A stretch of DNA of 64,000 nt from Brevundimonas halotolerans (lineage in GTDB: Bacteria; Pseudomonadota; Alphaproteobacteria; Caulobacterales; Caulobacteraceae): positions 35,854-99,853 of the forward strand of contig NZ_QTTA01000001.1 of the NCBI RefSeq assembly GCF_003730275.1, in the 5' to 3' direction. Numbering within the stretch: the stretch's first letter is position 1; each line of letters begins with the position of its first letter. The notes under the pieces were generated by a model. It saw nothing but the letters and a program-made list of their open reading frames with translations. It was not told the DNA's origin and made no database searches. Both the position numbers and the translations under genes were made by a program. Shown here one piece after another: positions 26,275 to 33,982 of this stretch.

Positions 26275-26337
26275 CATCTTGCCAAGCCCGGTCGGCTCGT
26301 CCACCCACGGACAAGCCGGTCCAAGGAGAACCGACCC

Positions 26338-26982
26338 ATGGCGACCAAGCTGAGAACCCCGTCTGCAGAGGCTGATCTGGCCTTCATGCGCTCGATCGTG
26401 GAGGGCGGCGGCCGGATGCCGATGTCGGCAGCCATCTGCTATCTGGCTGGCGGGTTGCTGTATGGATTTCAGTGTCTGTTTCACATGGGACAGGCCGCCG
26501 GACTGATCCTGTGGGGGCCGGTGCCCAGCCTCGCTTTTGTAGTCGGGATCAGCGTCGCCTTCTTCATCGTGCTGATCTGGGCGATCCACCGGGACAACAA
26601 GCAGGGTGGCACCCGCAAGGGCACCACGTCCAACCGCGCCGTCAATGCCGCCCTCAGCGGCACCGGCATGGCCAATGCGGCGGTGATCATCATCTTCGGC
26701 GTCGGGGCGATGCGCGATCAGGACTTTGCCGTCTGGCTCTATTATCCCGCCATCATCTTCGCGCTGCAGAGCGCGGCCTGGTTCGTCGGCTGGAGCCTGA
26801 AGAAGAAGCGCTGGATGCTGGCGACCTCATTGGGCGGCTGGCTGACGGCGGTGGCACTGGGCGTACTGGTGCGCGAGCCGGTAGCCTACCTCGGCGTCTG
26901 CACCGCGGCCCTGTTCCTGCTGTTCGCGGGACCGGGCCTGATCATGTACCTCGAGGCCCGCACGCCGCGCACGGCGGCCTGA
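26338..26982 (+). CDS. Conserved integral membrane protein, unknown function
   Basis: I do not recognise this 214-residue protein. It has about six hydrophobic segments: AAICYLAGGLLYGFQCLF, LAFVVGISVAFFIVLIWAI, MANAAVIIIFGVG, YYPAIIFALQSAAWFVGW, LGGWLTAVALGVLV and VCTAALFLLFAGPGLIMYL. A basic loop RDNKQGGTRKGTTSNRA lies between the second and third. AAGGAGAA precedes the ATG. It is followed after 6 bases by a small winged-helix regulator, an arrangement in which a membrane protein and its PF13601-type regulator form an operon. The pair may be self-controlled; the function remains unknown. Confidence 0.75.
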   Translation: MATKLRTPSAEADLAFMRSIVEGGGRMPMSAAICYLAGGLLYGFQCLFHMGQAAGLILWGPVPSLAFVVGISVAFFIVLIWAIHRDNKQGGTRKGTTSNRAVNAALSGTGMANAAVIIIFGVGAMRDQDFAVWLYYPAIIFALQSAAWFVGWSLKKKRWMLATSLGGWLTAVALGVLVREPVAYLGVCTAALFLLFAGPGLIMYLEARTPRTAA

Positions 26983-26988
26983 GCCACC

Positions 26989-27291
26989 ATGGGTCTGGCC
27001 GGTCTGGGACAGATTGATGAGGTGATCCACGGTCGCATGCGGCTGGGGATCATGGTCTATCTCGCCGATGTCGAGACCGCCGACTTCACTGAACTGAAGA
27101 CCGCGCTGGAAGCGACCCAGGGCAATCTGTCCGTCCACCTGAAGAAGCTGGCCGAGGCGGGCTATGTGTCCATCGACAAGAGCTTCCGGGACAACAAGCC
27201 CCTCACCGAGGTCACCATTACCAAGGACGGGCGGCGGGCGTTTGCGGCCTACCTTGAGGCGCTGAGCGGCCTGATCGGCGGTGGCGCATGA
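26989..27291 (+). CDS. Small winged-helix transcriptional regulator
   Basis: The 100-residue protein is a single winged-helix DNA-binding domain of the MarR/ArsR-like type (PF13601 group). The recognition-helix region is DFTELKTALEATQGNLSVHLKKL, and the wing is GYVSIDKSFRDNKPLTEVTITKDGRRAFAAY. Such proteins usually repress their own operon. It lies between the membrane protein gene (6-base gap) and folP (4-base ATGA overlap), so all three are probably cotranscribed. No effector pocket or metal-binding cysteines are visible. Confidence 0.85.
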   Translation: MGLAGLGQIDEVIHGRMRLGIMVYLADVETADFTELKTALEATQGNLSVHLKKLAEAGYVSIDKSFRDNKPLTEVTITKDGRRAFAAYLEALSGLIGGGA

Positions 27292-28106
27292 CCCGGCCCC
27301 GCGTCATGGGTATCGTCAATGTCACGCCCGACAGCTTCTCGGACGGGGGACAGCTGGCGACGGTCGAGGCGGCAATCGTGCATGGGATGCGGCTGGTCGA
27401 GCAGGGGGCGGACATTCTGGATGTCGGCGGCGAAAGCACCCGACCCGGCGCCGAGCCGGTCGGAGAGGCCCAGGAACTGGACCGCGTGATGCCGGTCATC
27501 GCCGGACTGCGCGCGCAATGGGACGGCCCGATCAGCATCGACACGGTCAAGCCCGCCATAGCCCGCGCGGCGGTCGGGGCCGGCGCAACGATGTGGAACG
27601 ATGTCAGCGCGCTGGGGTCCTCCCCCGACAGTCCGGCGGTCGCAGCCGAACTGGGTTGTGACGTCGTGCTGATGCATATGCAGGGTGAGCCTCGGACCAT
27701 GCAGGCCGATCCGCGCTATGCAGATGTCGTGTCCGAGGTTCGCGATGCGCTGATGGCACGGGCGCAGGTCGCCCTCGAAGCGGGGGTTGAGCGCGAGCGT
27801 ATCTGGCTGGATCCCGGCCTCGGTTTTGGCAAGACGCTAACACACAATCTGGCGCTGGTGGCCGGGCTGGGCGCGCTGGTCGAGACCGGCTTTCCCGTGC
27901 TGTTCGGGGCGAGCCGCAAGCGGATGATCCAGGCCATCGACCCCTTCGCGAGCGACCCGTGCGACCGGCTGGGCGGATCGCTGGCACTCGCGCTTGCGGC
28001 CGCTCGGAAGGGCGCGTCGGTCATCCGCGTGCACGATGTGCGCGAGACGGTTCAGGCTTTGAAAATTCAGGCCGCCTTTCAAGTGGAGAGTGGCGTCGCT
28101 CTCTAG
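27288..28106 (+). CDS. folP: Dihydropteroate synthase
   Basis: This 272-residue TIM-barrel enzyme joins p-aminobenzoate to dihydropterin pyrophosphate in folate synthesis. It has the family motifs VMGIVNVTPDSFSDGG, ILDVGGESTRPGA, ISIDTVKPAIARAA, MHMQGEP, WLDPGLGFGKTLTHN, LFGASRKRMI and the C-terminal IRVHDVRETVQALK with the substrate-binding Arg-x-His. The ATG overlaps the stop of the winged-helix gene. glmM, a frequent partner, is not adjacent. The convergent MscS gene overlaps the last four bases. Confidence 0.95.
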   Translation: MTRPRVMGIVNVTPDSFSDGGQLATVEAAIVHGMRLVEQGADILDVGGESTRPGAEPVGEAQELDRVMPVIAGLRAQWDGPISIDTVKPAIARAAVGAGATMWNDVSALGSSPDSPAVAAELGCDVVLMHMQGEPRTMQADPRYADVVSEVRDALMARAQVALEAGVERERIWLDPGLGFGKTLTHNLALVAGLGALVETGFPVLFGASRKRMIQAIDPFASDPCDRLGGSLALALAAARKGASVIRVHDVRETVQALKIQAAFQVESGVAL

Positions 28107-29137
28107 CGATCCTCGCCCGACAGCCGTTCTTTCTCGACCGGATCAGAGCTGGGGCGCAGCAGGTCCTCGACCGCGTCATTGGACCCCTGAGCTGCCGCCT
28201 TGGGTGTCGCCTCGGACGGCGCTGATTTGCGGCTGCGGCCCTTGGGAGCACGGCCGAGGATTTCCAGCGCGTCATCACCCTCACGACCAAACACGCTGCG
28301 GATGCGCAGATCCGTCTGCGGGAACGGAATCTCGATACCGGCTTCGTCGAGGGCTTCGGCGATGGCCCAGGTATAGGCGGCGTGCATGGCGGCGGGCCGC
28401 TTGACGGCATCCTGCGTCGGCCAGACCAGCAGCTCGAAGTCGAGCCCGGACTCGCCGAAGCCGACCAGCCAGACCTGGCATTTGCGGGCCTCGGTCTCGG
28501 GCAGGGTGAAGGGGATGGCGCGCGCGGCCTTGAGCACCACGTCCCGGACCTCGGCACGGTCGGCCCCGTAGGCCACCGAGAACGGCACATGGATGCGGCG
28601 GGTGTCGCCCTTGAGCGTCCAGTTGGTGACCTTGCCTTCGATCAGGCTGGAGTTCGGGACGATAATGTTGATGTTGTCATTGGTGCGGATGCGGGTCGCC
28701 CGCGGCCCGATCTCGACAATGGCGCCGCGCGCATCGTCGAGCTCGACATAGTCGCCTACAGACACCATCCGGTCGAAGATCAGGAACAGGCCGGAGACAA
28801 ACTCCTTGACCACGCCCTGAAGTCCCAGGCCCAGCCCGATGCCGATGGCCCCGGCAAACACCGCCAGCGACGACAGGTTCAGGCCCGCGGCCGACAGGGC
28901 CATGAAAAGACCGGCGATCAGAATGCCGTAGCCCGTCATCTTTTCGAGCAGGTACAGCGCCTGGGTCGAACGCGTAGCCTTGTACCGCAAACGCCGGATG
29001 GCTCGGGTCGCGGCCCAGGACAAGGCCCCGGCAACAGCGATGATGATGGCGGCGGTGAGCAGTCCGCCCAACGTCAGGGAAATGCCCCCAAGCCGCAGGA
29101 CCGCTGCGTCCTGCAGCTCGGTGAGTTCATTGACCAT
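28103..29137 (-). CDS. MscS-family mechanosensitive channel
   Basis: This 344-residue inner-membrane channel opens under membrane tension. There are three N-terminal helices. The pore-lining third helix is in the AVFAGAIGIGLGLGLQGVVKEFVSGLFLIF block with its glycine/alanine packing. The MscS beta domain follows (VSVGDYVELDDARGAIVEIGPRATRIRT, then IIVPNSSLIEGKVTNWT). The cytoplasmic vestibule ends with a poorly conserved charged tail from about residue 290. It is transcribed away from the dicarboxylate symporter gene, with 115 bases between. The tail is rich in K, S and A and may be flexible. Confidence 0.9.
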   Translation of the reverse strand: MVNELTELQDAAVLRLGGISLTLGGLLTAAIIIAVAGALSWAATRAIRRLRYKATRSTQALYLLEKMTGYGILIAGLFMALSAAGLNLSSLAVFAGAIGIGLGLGLQGVVKEFVSGLFLIFDRMVSVGDYVELDDARGAIVEIGPRATRIRTNDNINIIVPNSSLIEGKVTNWTLKGDTRRIHVPFSVAYGADRAEVRDVVLKAARAIPFTLPETEARKCQVWLVGFGESGLDFELLVWPTQDAVKRPAAMHAAYTWAIAEALDEAGIEIPFPQTDLRIRSVFGREGDDALEILGRAPKGRSRKSAPSEATPKAAAQGSNDAVEDLLRPSSDPVEKERLSGEDR

Positions 29138-29252
29138 GGTCCATCAATACCCAGCTTTGCCGTGGCGTTCCACCTCCGCTTGGCGAAACGGGTCAGACAT
29201 CCCTATATCGTCCGTCCGGCCTCGTTTTGGGGCGAGATGAGAGGCCGAACCC

Positions 29253-30542
29253 ATGACGCTGACCAAGGGACGCCGTTTTCTTCCCTCTCTGAGCCTGCAG
29301 GTTCTGGCAGCGCTGGCGCTGGGCCTGATCGTCGGAGCCATCGCCCAGTCACGCGGCCTGCCGGGCGGGGCCGAGACCGCCAGCTTCATCGGCTCCCTGG
29401 GCCAGCTCTGGCTGAATGCCCTGAAGATGACGATCGTACCGCTGGTCTTTTCGTTGCTGGTGACAGGCATCGCCTCTATCGCCGGGGCTGCGCACGGACC
29501 GGGCCGGGCGGGCCTGTTGGCCGGGCGGGCGCTGATGGTGTTTGCCATCCTGATCGTTGTCGCGACTGTCTATGCCATCGGCGCGGCCTATGGACTGCAC
29601 GCCATCTGGCCGATCGACCCCGAAGGCGGCGCGCGCCTGATTGCCGGAGCACCGCCCAGCCCTGAAGGGGTAGGACCGGGTGCTCCGTTCGGCGAGTTCC
29701 TGAAAACGCTGGCTCCGGCCAACCCGATCCGCGCTGCCGCCGAGGACGCCATCCTGGGCCTGGTCGTGTTCGCCGTCTTCTTCGGCTTTGCTGCCACCCG
29801 CCTGCCCGACCGGCTGCGCCTGCCGCTCGTGACCTTCTTTGAAGCCGTGGCCGAGACCATGATCGTGATCGTGCGCTGGGTGCTGATGGCCGCGCCGGTC
29901 GGCGTGTTCGCCCTGGCGCTGGGCGTCGGGTTGACGGCGGGCGTCGGTGCCGCCGGAACCCTGGCCCACTATGTCGCCATTGTGTCGCTGGCGACCATCG
30001 GCATCACCCTGCTGTGCTATCCGCTGGTGGTGGCGTTCGGCAAGGTCAGCCTGGCCGGGTTTGCGCGCGGCGTGGCCCCGGCCCAGGTCGTCGCCTTTTC
30101 GACCCAGTCCTCGCTGGCCAGCCTGCCGGTCATGGTCGAACGCGCGGTCGATGCGCTGGGCGTCTCACGCCCCACAGCGGGTCTGGTGCTACCGCTGGCC
30201 GTGGCGGTGTTCCGCATCACCAGCCCGGTCGCCAATCTGGGCGTGGTCATCTATTGCGCCCATCTGTTCGGTATAGAACCCACCATGGGGCAGCTGGTCG
30301 CAGCGGGCCTGACGGCGGTGCTGGTCAGCATCGGCTCGGTCGGCCTGCCGGGCCAGATCAGCTTCTTCGTCTCGATCGCCCCGATCTGTATCGCCATGGG
30401 CGTGCCGCTCGAGATCCTGCCGCTGTTGCTGGCGGTCGAGGTGATCCCGGACATCTTCCGCACCGTCGGCAATGTCACCGCAGACATGGCCGTGGCGCGG
30501 ATCGTCGAGGACGAAGTAGGTGCGCCCGCAGAGCCGGTCTGA
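29253..30542 (+). CDS. Dicarboxylate/amino acid:cation symporter (DAACS family)
   Basis: The 429-residue transporter matches the GltP/DctA family, which takes up glutamate, aspartate or C4-dicarboxylates with protons or sodium. Key stretches are NALKMTIVPLVFSLLVTGI, the hairpin-1 serine-rich AFSTQSSLASLPVM, LPLAVAVFRITSPVANLGVVIYCA replacing the NMDGT segment, and hairpin-2 SIGSVGLPGQISFF. The tip sequence differs somewhat from canonical GltP (NMDGT is absent), so substrate and ion coupling are uncertain. Eight membrane helices are expected. Its start follows a short AT-containing divergent promoter region shared with the mscS-type gene. Confidence 0.88.
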   Translation: MTLTKGRRFLPSLSLQVLAALALGLIVGAIAQSRGLPGGAETASFIGSLGQLWLNALKMTIVPLVFSLLVTGIASIAGAAHGPGRAGLLAGRALMVFAILIVVATVYAIGAAYGLHAIWPIDPEGGARLIAGAPPSPEGVGPGAPFGEFLKTLAPANPIRAAAEDAILGLVVFAVFFGFAATRLPDRLRLPLVTFFEAVAETMIVIVRWVLMAAPVGVFALALGVGLTAGVGAAGTLAHYVAIVSLATIGITLLCYPLVVAFGKVSLAGFARGVAPAQVVAFSTQSSLASLPVMVERAVDALGVSRPTAGLVLPLAVAVFRITSPVANLGVVIYCAHLFGIEPTMGQLVAAGLTAVLVSIGSVGLPGQISFFVSIAPICIAMGVPLEILPLLLAVEVIPDIFRTVGNVTADMAVARIVEDEVGAPAEPV

Positions 30543-30551
30543 CGTCCAGCG

Positions 30552-30956
30552 TCAGTTGGCGGGGGGACGGCGGCCGGCTTCAAGAATCGGCATGCCCGCC
30601 TCGGTCGGCAGGTAGATGATCTGGCGATCGCCGCTGCCGGCCGTTTCCTGCAGCATGTTGATATAGGCCCAGCGCAGATAGTTCTCCGGACCGCCCAGGC
30701 TTTCGGCCATGATGCGGTTGGCCTCATTGGTGCCCTTGGCGCGCGCCACCTCGGCCTGGGCCGTCAGTTCGGCGGCATCCAGCAAAGCCTGCGCTTCCAG
30801 CACGCGGATGCGCCGGTTCTGGACGGCCTCTTCATAGGCCGCCTTGCCCGCCATGGTCTTGGAATAAACGTTGTAGGTCGGCATGCCGATCAGGAAGGCC
30901 GCACCCACCAGAATGATGGCCACCACCACCAAGATACTGAAACCCGTGCCACGCAT
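30552..30956 (-). CDS. Small stomatin/HflK-like membrane protein lacking the SPFH domain
   Basis: The 134-residue protein has one N-terminal membrane helix (FSILVVVAIILVGAAFLIG) and a helical, Ala/Gln-rich coiled-coil-like stretch (RVLEAQALLDAAELTAQAEVARAKG). It ends with YLRWAYINMLQETAG and IIYLPTEAGMPILEAGR. The second half resembles the region after the SPFH domain in HflK, prohibitin and stomatin proteins, but the SPFH domain itself is missing. It may be a small family of its own or a remnant. The frame is intact with a plausible start. Function is unknown; it converges on the symporter gene with a 9-base gap. Confidence 0.65.
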   Translation of the reverse strand: MRGTGFSILVVVAIILVGAAFLIGMPTYNVYSKTMAGKAAYEEAVQNRRIRVLEAQALLDAAELTAQAEVARAKGTNEANRIMAESLGGPENYLRWAYINMLQETAGSGDRQIIYLPTEAGMPILEAGRRPPAN

Positions 30957-31024
30957 GTCCTGAACCCTCCGACTGAGACGCCGTAAGGCTGGGGGGACAC
31001 GACCCTCAGGTCAAGCGGTTCCGG

Positions 31025-31696
31025 TCAGTTGGGCACCAGTTCAATGATGTCGAGGTTGGATTCATACTGCGGCCAAGGGATGACAAGCCGCCAGCGGCGC
31101 GAGCCGATGCGTTCCAGCACAACCACCATGTCCCGGTCGGAGTTCTGACCATAGGAGTTCGCGGGCGGTTCTGACCCCAGCGCCATGGAGCCTAGCATCA
31201 CCATCTCGCGGTCGTTCTCCGGAAACAGCAGGCCGGAGGGCCGCTGCGATCCGGTCAGTTTGGAGAATTTCAGGCCCGCCGGCGTGCGCTCGATCCGGCA
31301 GTCGAACCAGCCATAGACCACATAGCCGAGGCCACCCTCACCGCCTTGGGAGCCCAGTTTGACTGTGCGGCAGCGATAGTCGCCCTCGGGCGGGGTGACA
31401 CCGCCAACGCCTGCATCCGGATCAAGCAAGGCGCCGAGCGAGCCGAGGTCGCCCGACCCCTCCTGTCGACGCGCCTGTTCCAGCGCCAGACGCCAGGCAG
31501 CATCGACGCGCCCATAGCGGTCGCGATCATAGCTGGTGATGATGGTGCGCCAGTCCCGCAGGACCGGGCCGGACCCATCCGGTGGCGGAGGCGGGGGCGG
31601 CGGGGCATAGCCTCCACCCGCCGAAGCGCAAGCCGACAGGATCAGGGCCGCCAGCGCGGTCAGTCCGACCGTGCGGACGTGGCGGGCATAGGACAT
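31025..31696 (-). CDS. Lipoprotein, DUF4893-like
   Basis: This 223-residue protein has a lipoprotein signal (GLTALAALILSAC, lipobox LSAC) and a Pro-rich linker of eight prolines. A globular domain follows with WRLALEQAR, EGDYRCRTVKLG, GWFDCRIERTPAGLKFSKLTGSQRPSGLLFPEN and RWRLVIPWPQYESNLDIIELVP. The pattern of a paired Cys and a closing P-x-P-x-x-E-S-x-x-D-I-I-E-L-V-P fits my memory of DUF4893. Its function is unknown. It is probably on the outer membrane or periplasmic. It lies downstream of the DUF4167 gene on the same strand, 68 bases away. Confidence 0.7.
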   Translation of the reverse strand: MSYARHVRTVGLTALAALILSACASAGGGYAPPPPPPPPDGSGPVLRDWRTIITSYDRDRYGRVDAAWRLALEQARRQEGSGDLGSLGALLDPDAGVGGVTPPEGDYRCRTVKLGSQGGEGGLGYVVYGWFDCRIERTPAGLKFSKLTGSQRPSGLLFPENDREMVMLGSMALGSEPPANSYGQNSDRDMVVVLERIGSRRWRLVIPWPQYESNLDIIELVPN

Positions 31697-31764
31697 GGCA
31701 ACCCCTTCTCGTCAGGACCGGGCCAGTGGGCCCGGGCGAAGCGCGGAGGTCAAGGCCGGAGGGT

Positions 31765-32727
31765 CTATTCGCCGCTGTCGGCGGTCTCGGCGGCCTTCTT
31801 GCGGGGCGCGCGACGACGAGCCGGCGCGGCCTCGTCCGAGGCCGTGTCCGACGAAGCCTCGGAGACGCGCGGGGTCGGGCGGGTCAGAAAGCCCGGCAGG
31901 GCGTCTGCGTCGGACGTCTCCCGGACGGGGGCATCCTCGCGCGGGCGACGCGGCTTGCGGGCGGGACGGGCCGGCGCCTCGGTGCGCGCCTCGGGCGCGT
32001 CGTCGGACGGTCCCTCCGAGGTTTGCGGCTCCTCGTTGGAACGGTCCTCGGACACGTCGGACTCGCCGTCCTGAGAGGGCCTGCGGCCGCGTTGTTCGTC
32101 CTTGCGGCGCTCCCAGCGTTCGCGACGAGTCTCGCGGCGACCGCCGCCGTCGCCCTCGCTGCGGGCCTCGCCGTCCGTGTCGCGGTCACGGTCACGGTCA
32201 CGGTCGCGATCCCGGTCCCGGTCCCGGTCACGGTCACGGTCACGATCGCGGTCCCGGTCATTGGTCTGGGGCTGCTGGCCTTGCGGCTGCTGACCGGACG
32301 GATTGCCGCCGTTCGGATTGCCGGTGTTGTTCTGCTGGTTGTTCTGTTGAGCCTGCTGGGCCGCGAGGAAGGCGGCCGCCTGGGCGCCACTTTCATCTTC
32401 GAAGTCGATGTCGAAGCCCTGATTGGACAGTTCGCGCTGGGCGATTTCCGACACTGGCCGCTGCGGCTGCAGCGCCCTCAGTACGCGGAAATAATGCTCG
32501 GCGTGCTGCAGATAGTTCTCGGCCAGGACGCGATCACCGGCAGAGGCAGCGTCGCGCGCCAGCTGCATATAGCGCTCATAGACGGTCTGGGCATTGCCGC
32601 GGACCTTGATGTTCTCAGGGCCTTGCGAATCCCATGACCGGTTCGGATTGGCGCTGTTGGCATTGTTGTTGCCACCGGGCTTCCTGTTGCGGCCGCGTTG
32701 GCGCTTCATGCCCTTGAAATCTCTCAT
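31765..32727 (-). CDS. DUF4167 protein with a long Arg-Asp repeat tail
   Basis: The 320-residue protein has a basic, Asn-rich N-terminus (MKRQRGRNRKPGGNNNANS). Next comes the DUF4167 core, about residues 25-110 (WDSQGPENIKVRGNAQTVYERYMQLARDAASAGDRVLAENYLQHAEHYFRVL), and a disordered tail with a run of RD dipeptides coded by a hexamer repeat. The tail is very rich in R, E, D, P and S. DUF4167 proteins are conserved in alphaproteobacteria beside prfA-prmC; the basic N-terminus and helical core suggest RNA or ribosome association, which is inference. I start at MRDFKGMKRQ; MKRQ is an alternative. It lies about 290 bases after prmC. Confidence 0.85.
   Translation of the reverse strand: MRDFKGMKRQRGRNRKPGGNNNANSANPNRSWDSQGPENIKVRGNAQTVYERYMQLARDAASAGDRVLAENYLQHAEHYFRVLRALQPQRPVSEIAQRELSNQGFDIDFEDESGAQAAAFLAAQQAQQNNQQNNTGNPNGGNPSGQQPQGQQPQTNDRDRDRDRDRDRDRDRDRDRDRDRDRDTDGEARSEGDGGGRRETRRERWERRKDEQRGRRPSQDGESDVSEDRSNEEPQTSEGPSDDAPEARTEAPARPARKPRRPREDAPVRETSDADALPGFLTRPTPRVSEASSDTASDEAAPARRRAPRKKAAETADSGE
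32181..32260 (-). repeat. Hexanucleotide tandem repeat inside the DUF4167 gene
   Basis: About thirteen in-frame copies of a CGGTCA-type hexamer, with variants CGGTCC, CGATCC and CGGTCG, encode the Arg-Asp run. Being a multiple of three bases it can vary by slippage without frameshift. Confidence 0.9.
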
Positions 32728-33018
32728 AGACTCTACCGTTCCGGGAGGGTGGCCGACACAGGTGACTGTCGAGGCCGGGTTTTGTTTCGTCTGTCCGTGG
32801 TTCGGGAGGAATCCCGCCATCAATGTCATCGGAAGCCGTTGTCACCCGCGCGGTCCACCCGGGCCCGTGTCAGGGATCGGGTCGTCGCGCATGCCGCTCG
32901 CCTGTCAGTTGGCCCGGAAGGGCGCACGGAGATGCGATTGGTGGGAGACAGACAAGACTTAGCGCGCCTTGGCCGGCATTCCAAGGGGTCTTTTTCCGGC
33001 GCCCTGCGAGGGGCCGGC

Positions 33019-33912
33019 TCAGGAAAGGAGAGACATATCCGGCGCCTGTGCACGCGGATCGGGACCGTTTGTCACCACCCGACTGCGATTGGCCAGGTCG
33101 AGCACCACCTTCACATCGTCGAACCCGCCCTCGTCGAACAGGGCCTTGACCGCATCGCCCTGGTCCCAGCCGATCTCGACCGCAAAGATCCCGTCCGGCT
33201 TCATGACGCGGCGGATCTCGGGCACCAGCTGGCGGTAAGCCTCAAGCCCGTCCGGGCCGCCGTCCAGCGCCAGGTGCGGATCATGGTCTCGAACCTCCGG
33301 GTCCAGCCCGGCGATGTCAGCCGTTGGGATATAGGGCGGGTTCGACACCACAAGATCGAAGCTCTGGTCTTCAAACCCGGTCGCCCACTCTGTCCGGAGG
33401 AAGGCCGCACGACCCTCCAGACCAAGACTGGCAGCATTGTCACGAGCCACAGCCAGCGCCTCGGTCGAGATGTCGGTGCCGACGCCGGTCGCCCCTGCCC
33501 GCTCCGCCAGAAAGGCCAGCAGGATGGCGCCCGAGCCAGTCCCGAGGTCCGCAATCTGGAACGCCTGATGCGGCGCAAAGGCGGCCAGACCCACGTCCAG
33601 GAGCGTCTCGGTGTCCGGACGCGGGCTCAGCACATCCGGCGTCACGCTGAGCATGATCTTCCAGAAGCCCTTGCGGCCCAGAATGCGCGAGACGGGTTCG
33701 CGCTTCAGCCGGCGGTCGATCATGGCCTCATAGGCCGCGGCCTGTTCGGCCGTCACCGCCCGGTAGGGATCGGTCAGGATGTCGAGGCGGCTGACGTCGC
33801 AGGCGGCTTCCAGCAACAGGCGGGAATCGATCGACGGGCTGTCGATGCGGCCCGCCTTCAGACGGGTCTGGGCGGTCTTCCAGGTGGTGAGCAGCGTCGG
33901 TGTGTCGGACAT
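33019..33912 (-). CDS. prmC: Release factor glutamine N5-methyltransferase
   Basis: This 297-residue SAM-dependent enzyme methylates the GGQ glutamine of peptide-release factors RF1 and RF2. The N-terminal helical domain (about residues 1-100) includes PVSRILGRKGFWKI, a PrmC hallmark. The catalytic domain has DLGTGSGAILLAFL for SAM binding and the NPPY active-site motif in LVVSNPPYIPTADI. In many alphaproteobacteria prmC follows prfA; here the upstream neighbour is a divergent BrkB-type gene, so prfA is not adjacent. The gap to the DUF4167 gene (about 290 bases) shows no further gene. Confidence 0.94.
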   Translation of the reverse strand: MSDTPTLLTTWKTAQTRLKAGRIDSPSIDSRLLLEAACDVSRLDILTDPYRAVTAEQAAAYEAMIDRRLKREPVSRILGRKGFWKIMLSVTPDVLSPRPDTETLLDVGLAAFAPHQAFQIADLGTGSGAILLAFLAERAGATGVGTDISTEALAVARDNAASLGLEGRAAFLRTEWATGFEDQSFDLVVSNPPYIPTADIAGLDPEVRDHDPHLALDGGPDGLEAYRQLVPEIRRVMKPDGIFAVEIGWDQGDAVKALFDEGGFDDVKVVLDLANRSRVVTNGPDPRAQAPDMSLLS

Positions 33913-33982
33913 GGGCGTTGATTGGGGGGCTCGGCACGAAAATTCAAGCGGAACGGCAGGCCAGCGTGGCCGTTAGCGGACC

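Noticed and set aside
32181..32260. CRISPR-like array
   Set aside because: The repeats are contiguous hexamers without spacers and encode an in-frame Arg-Asp run.
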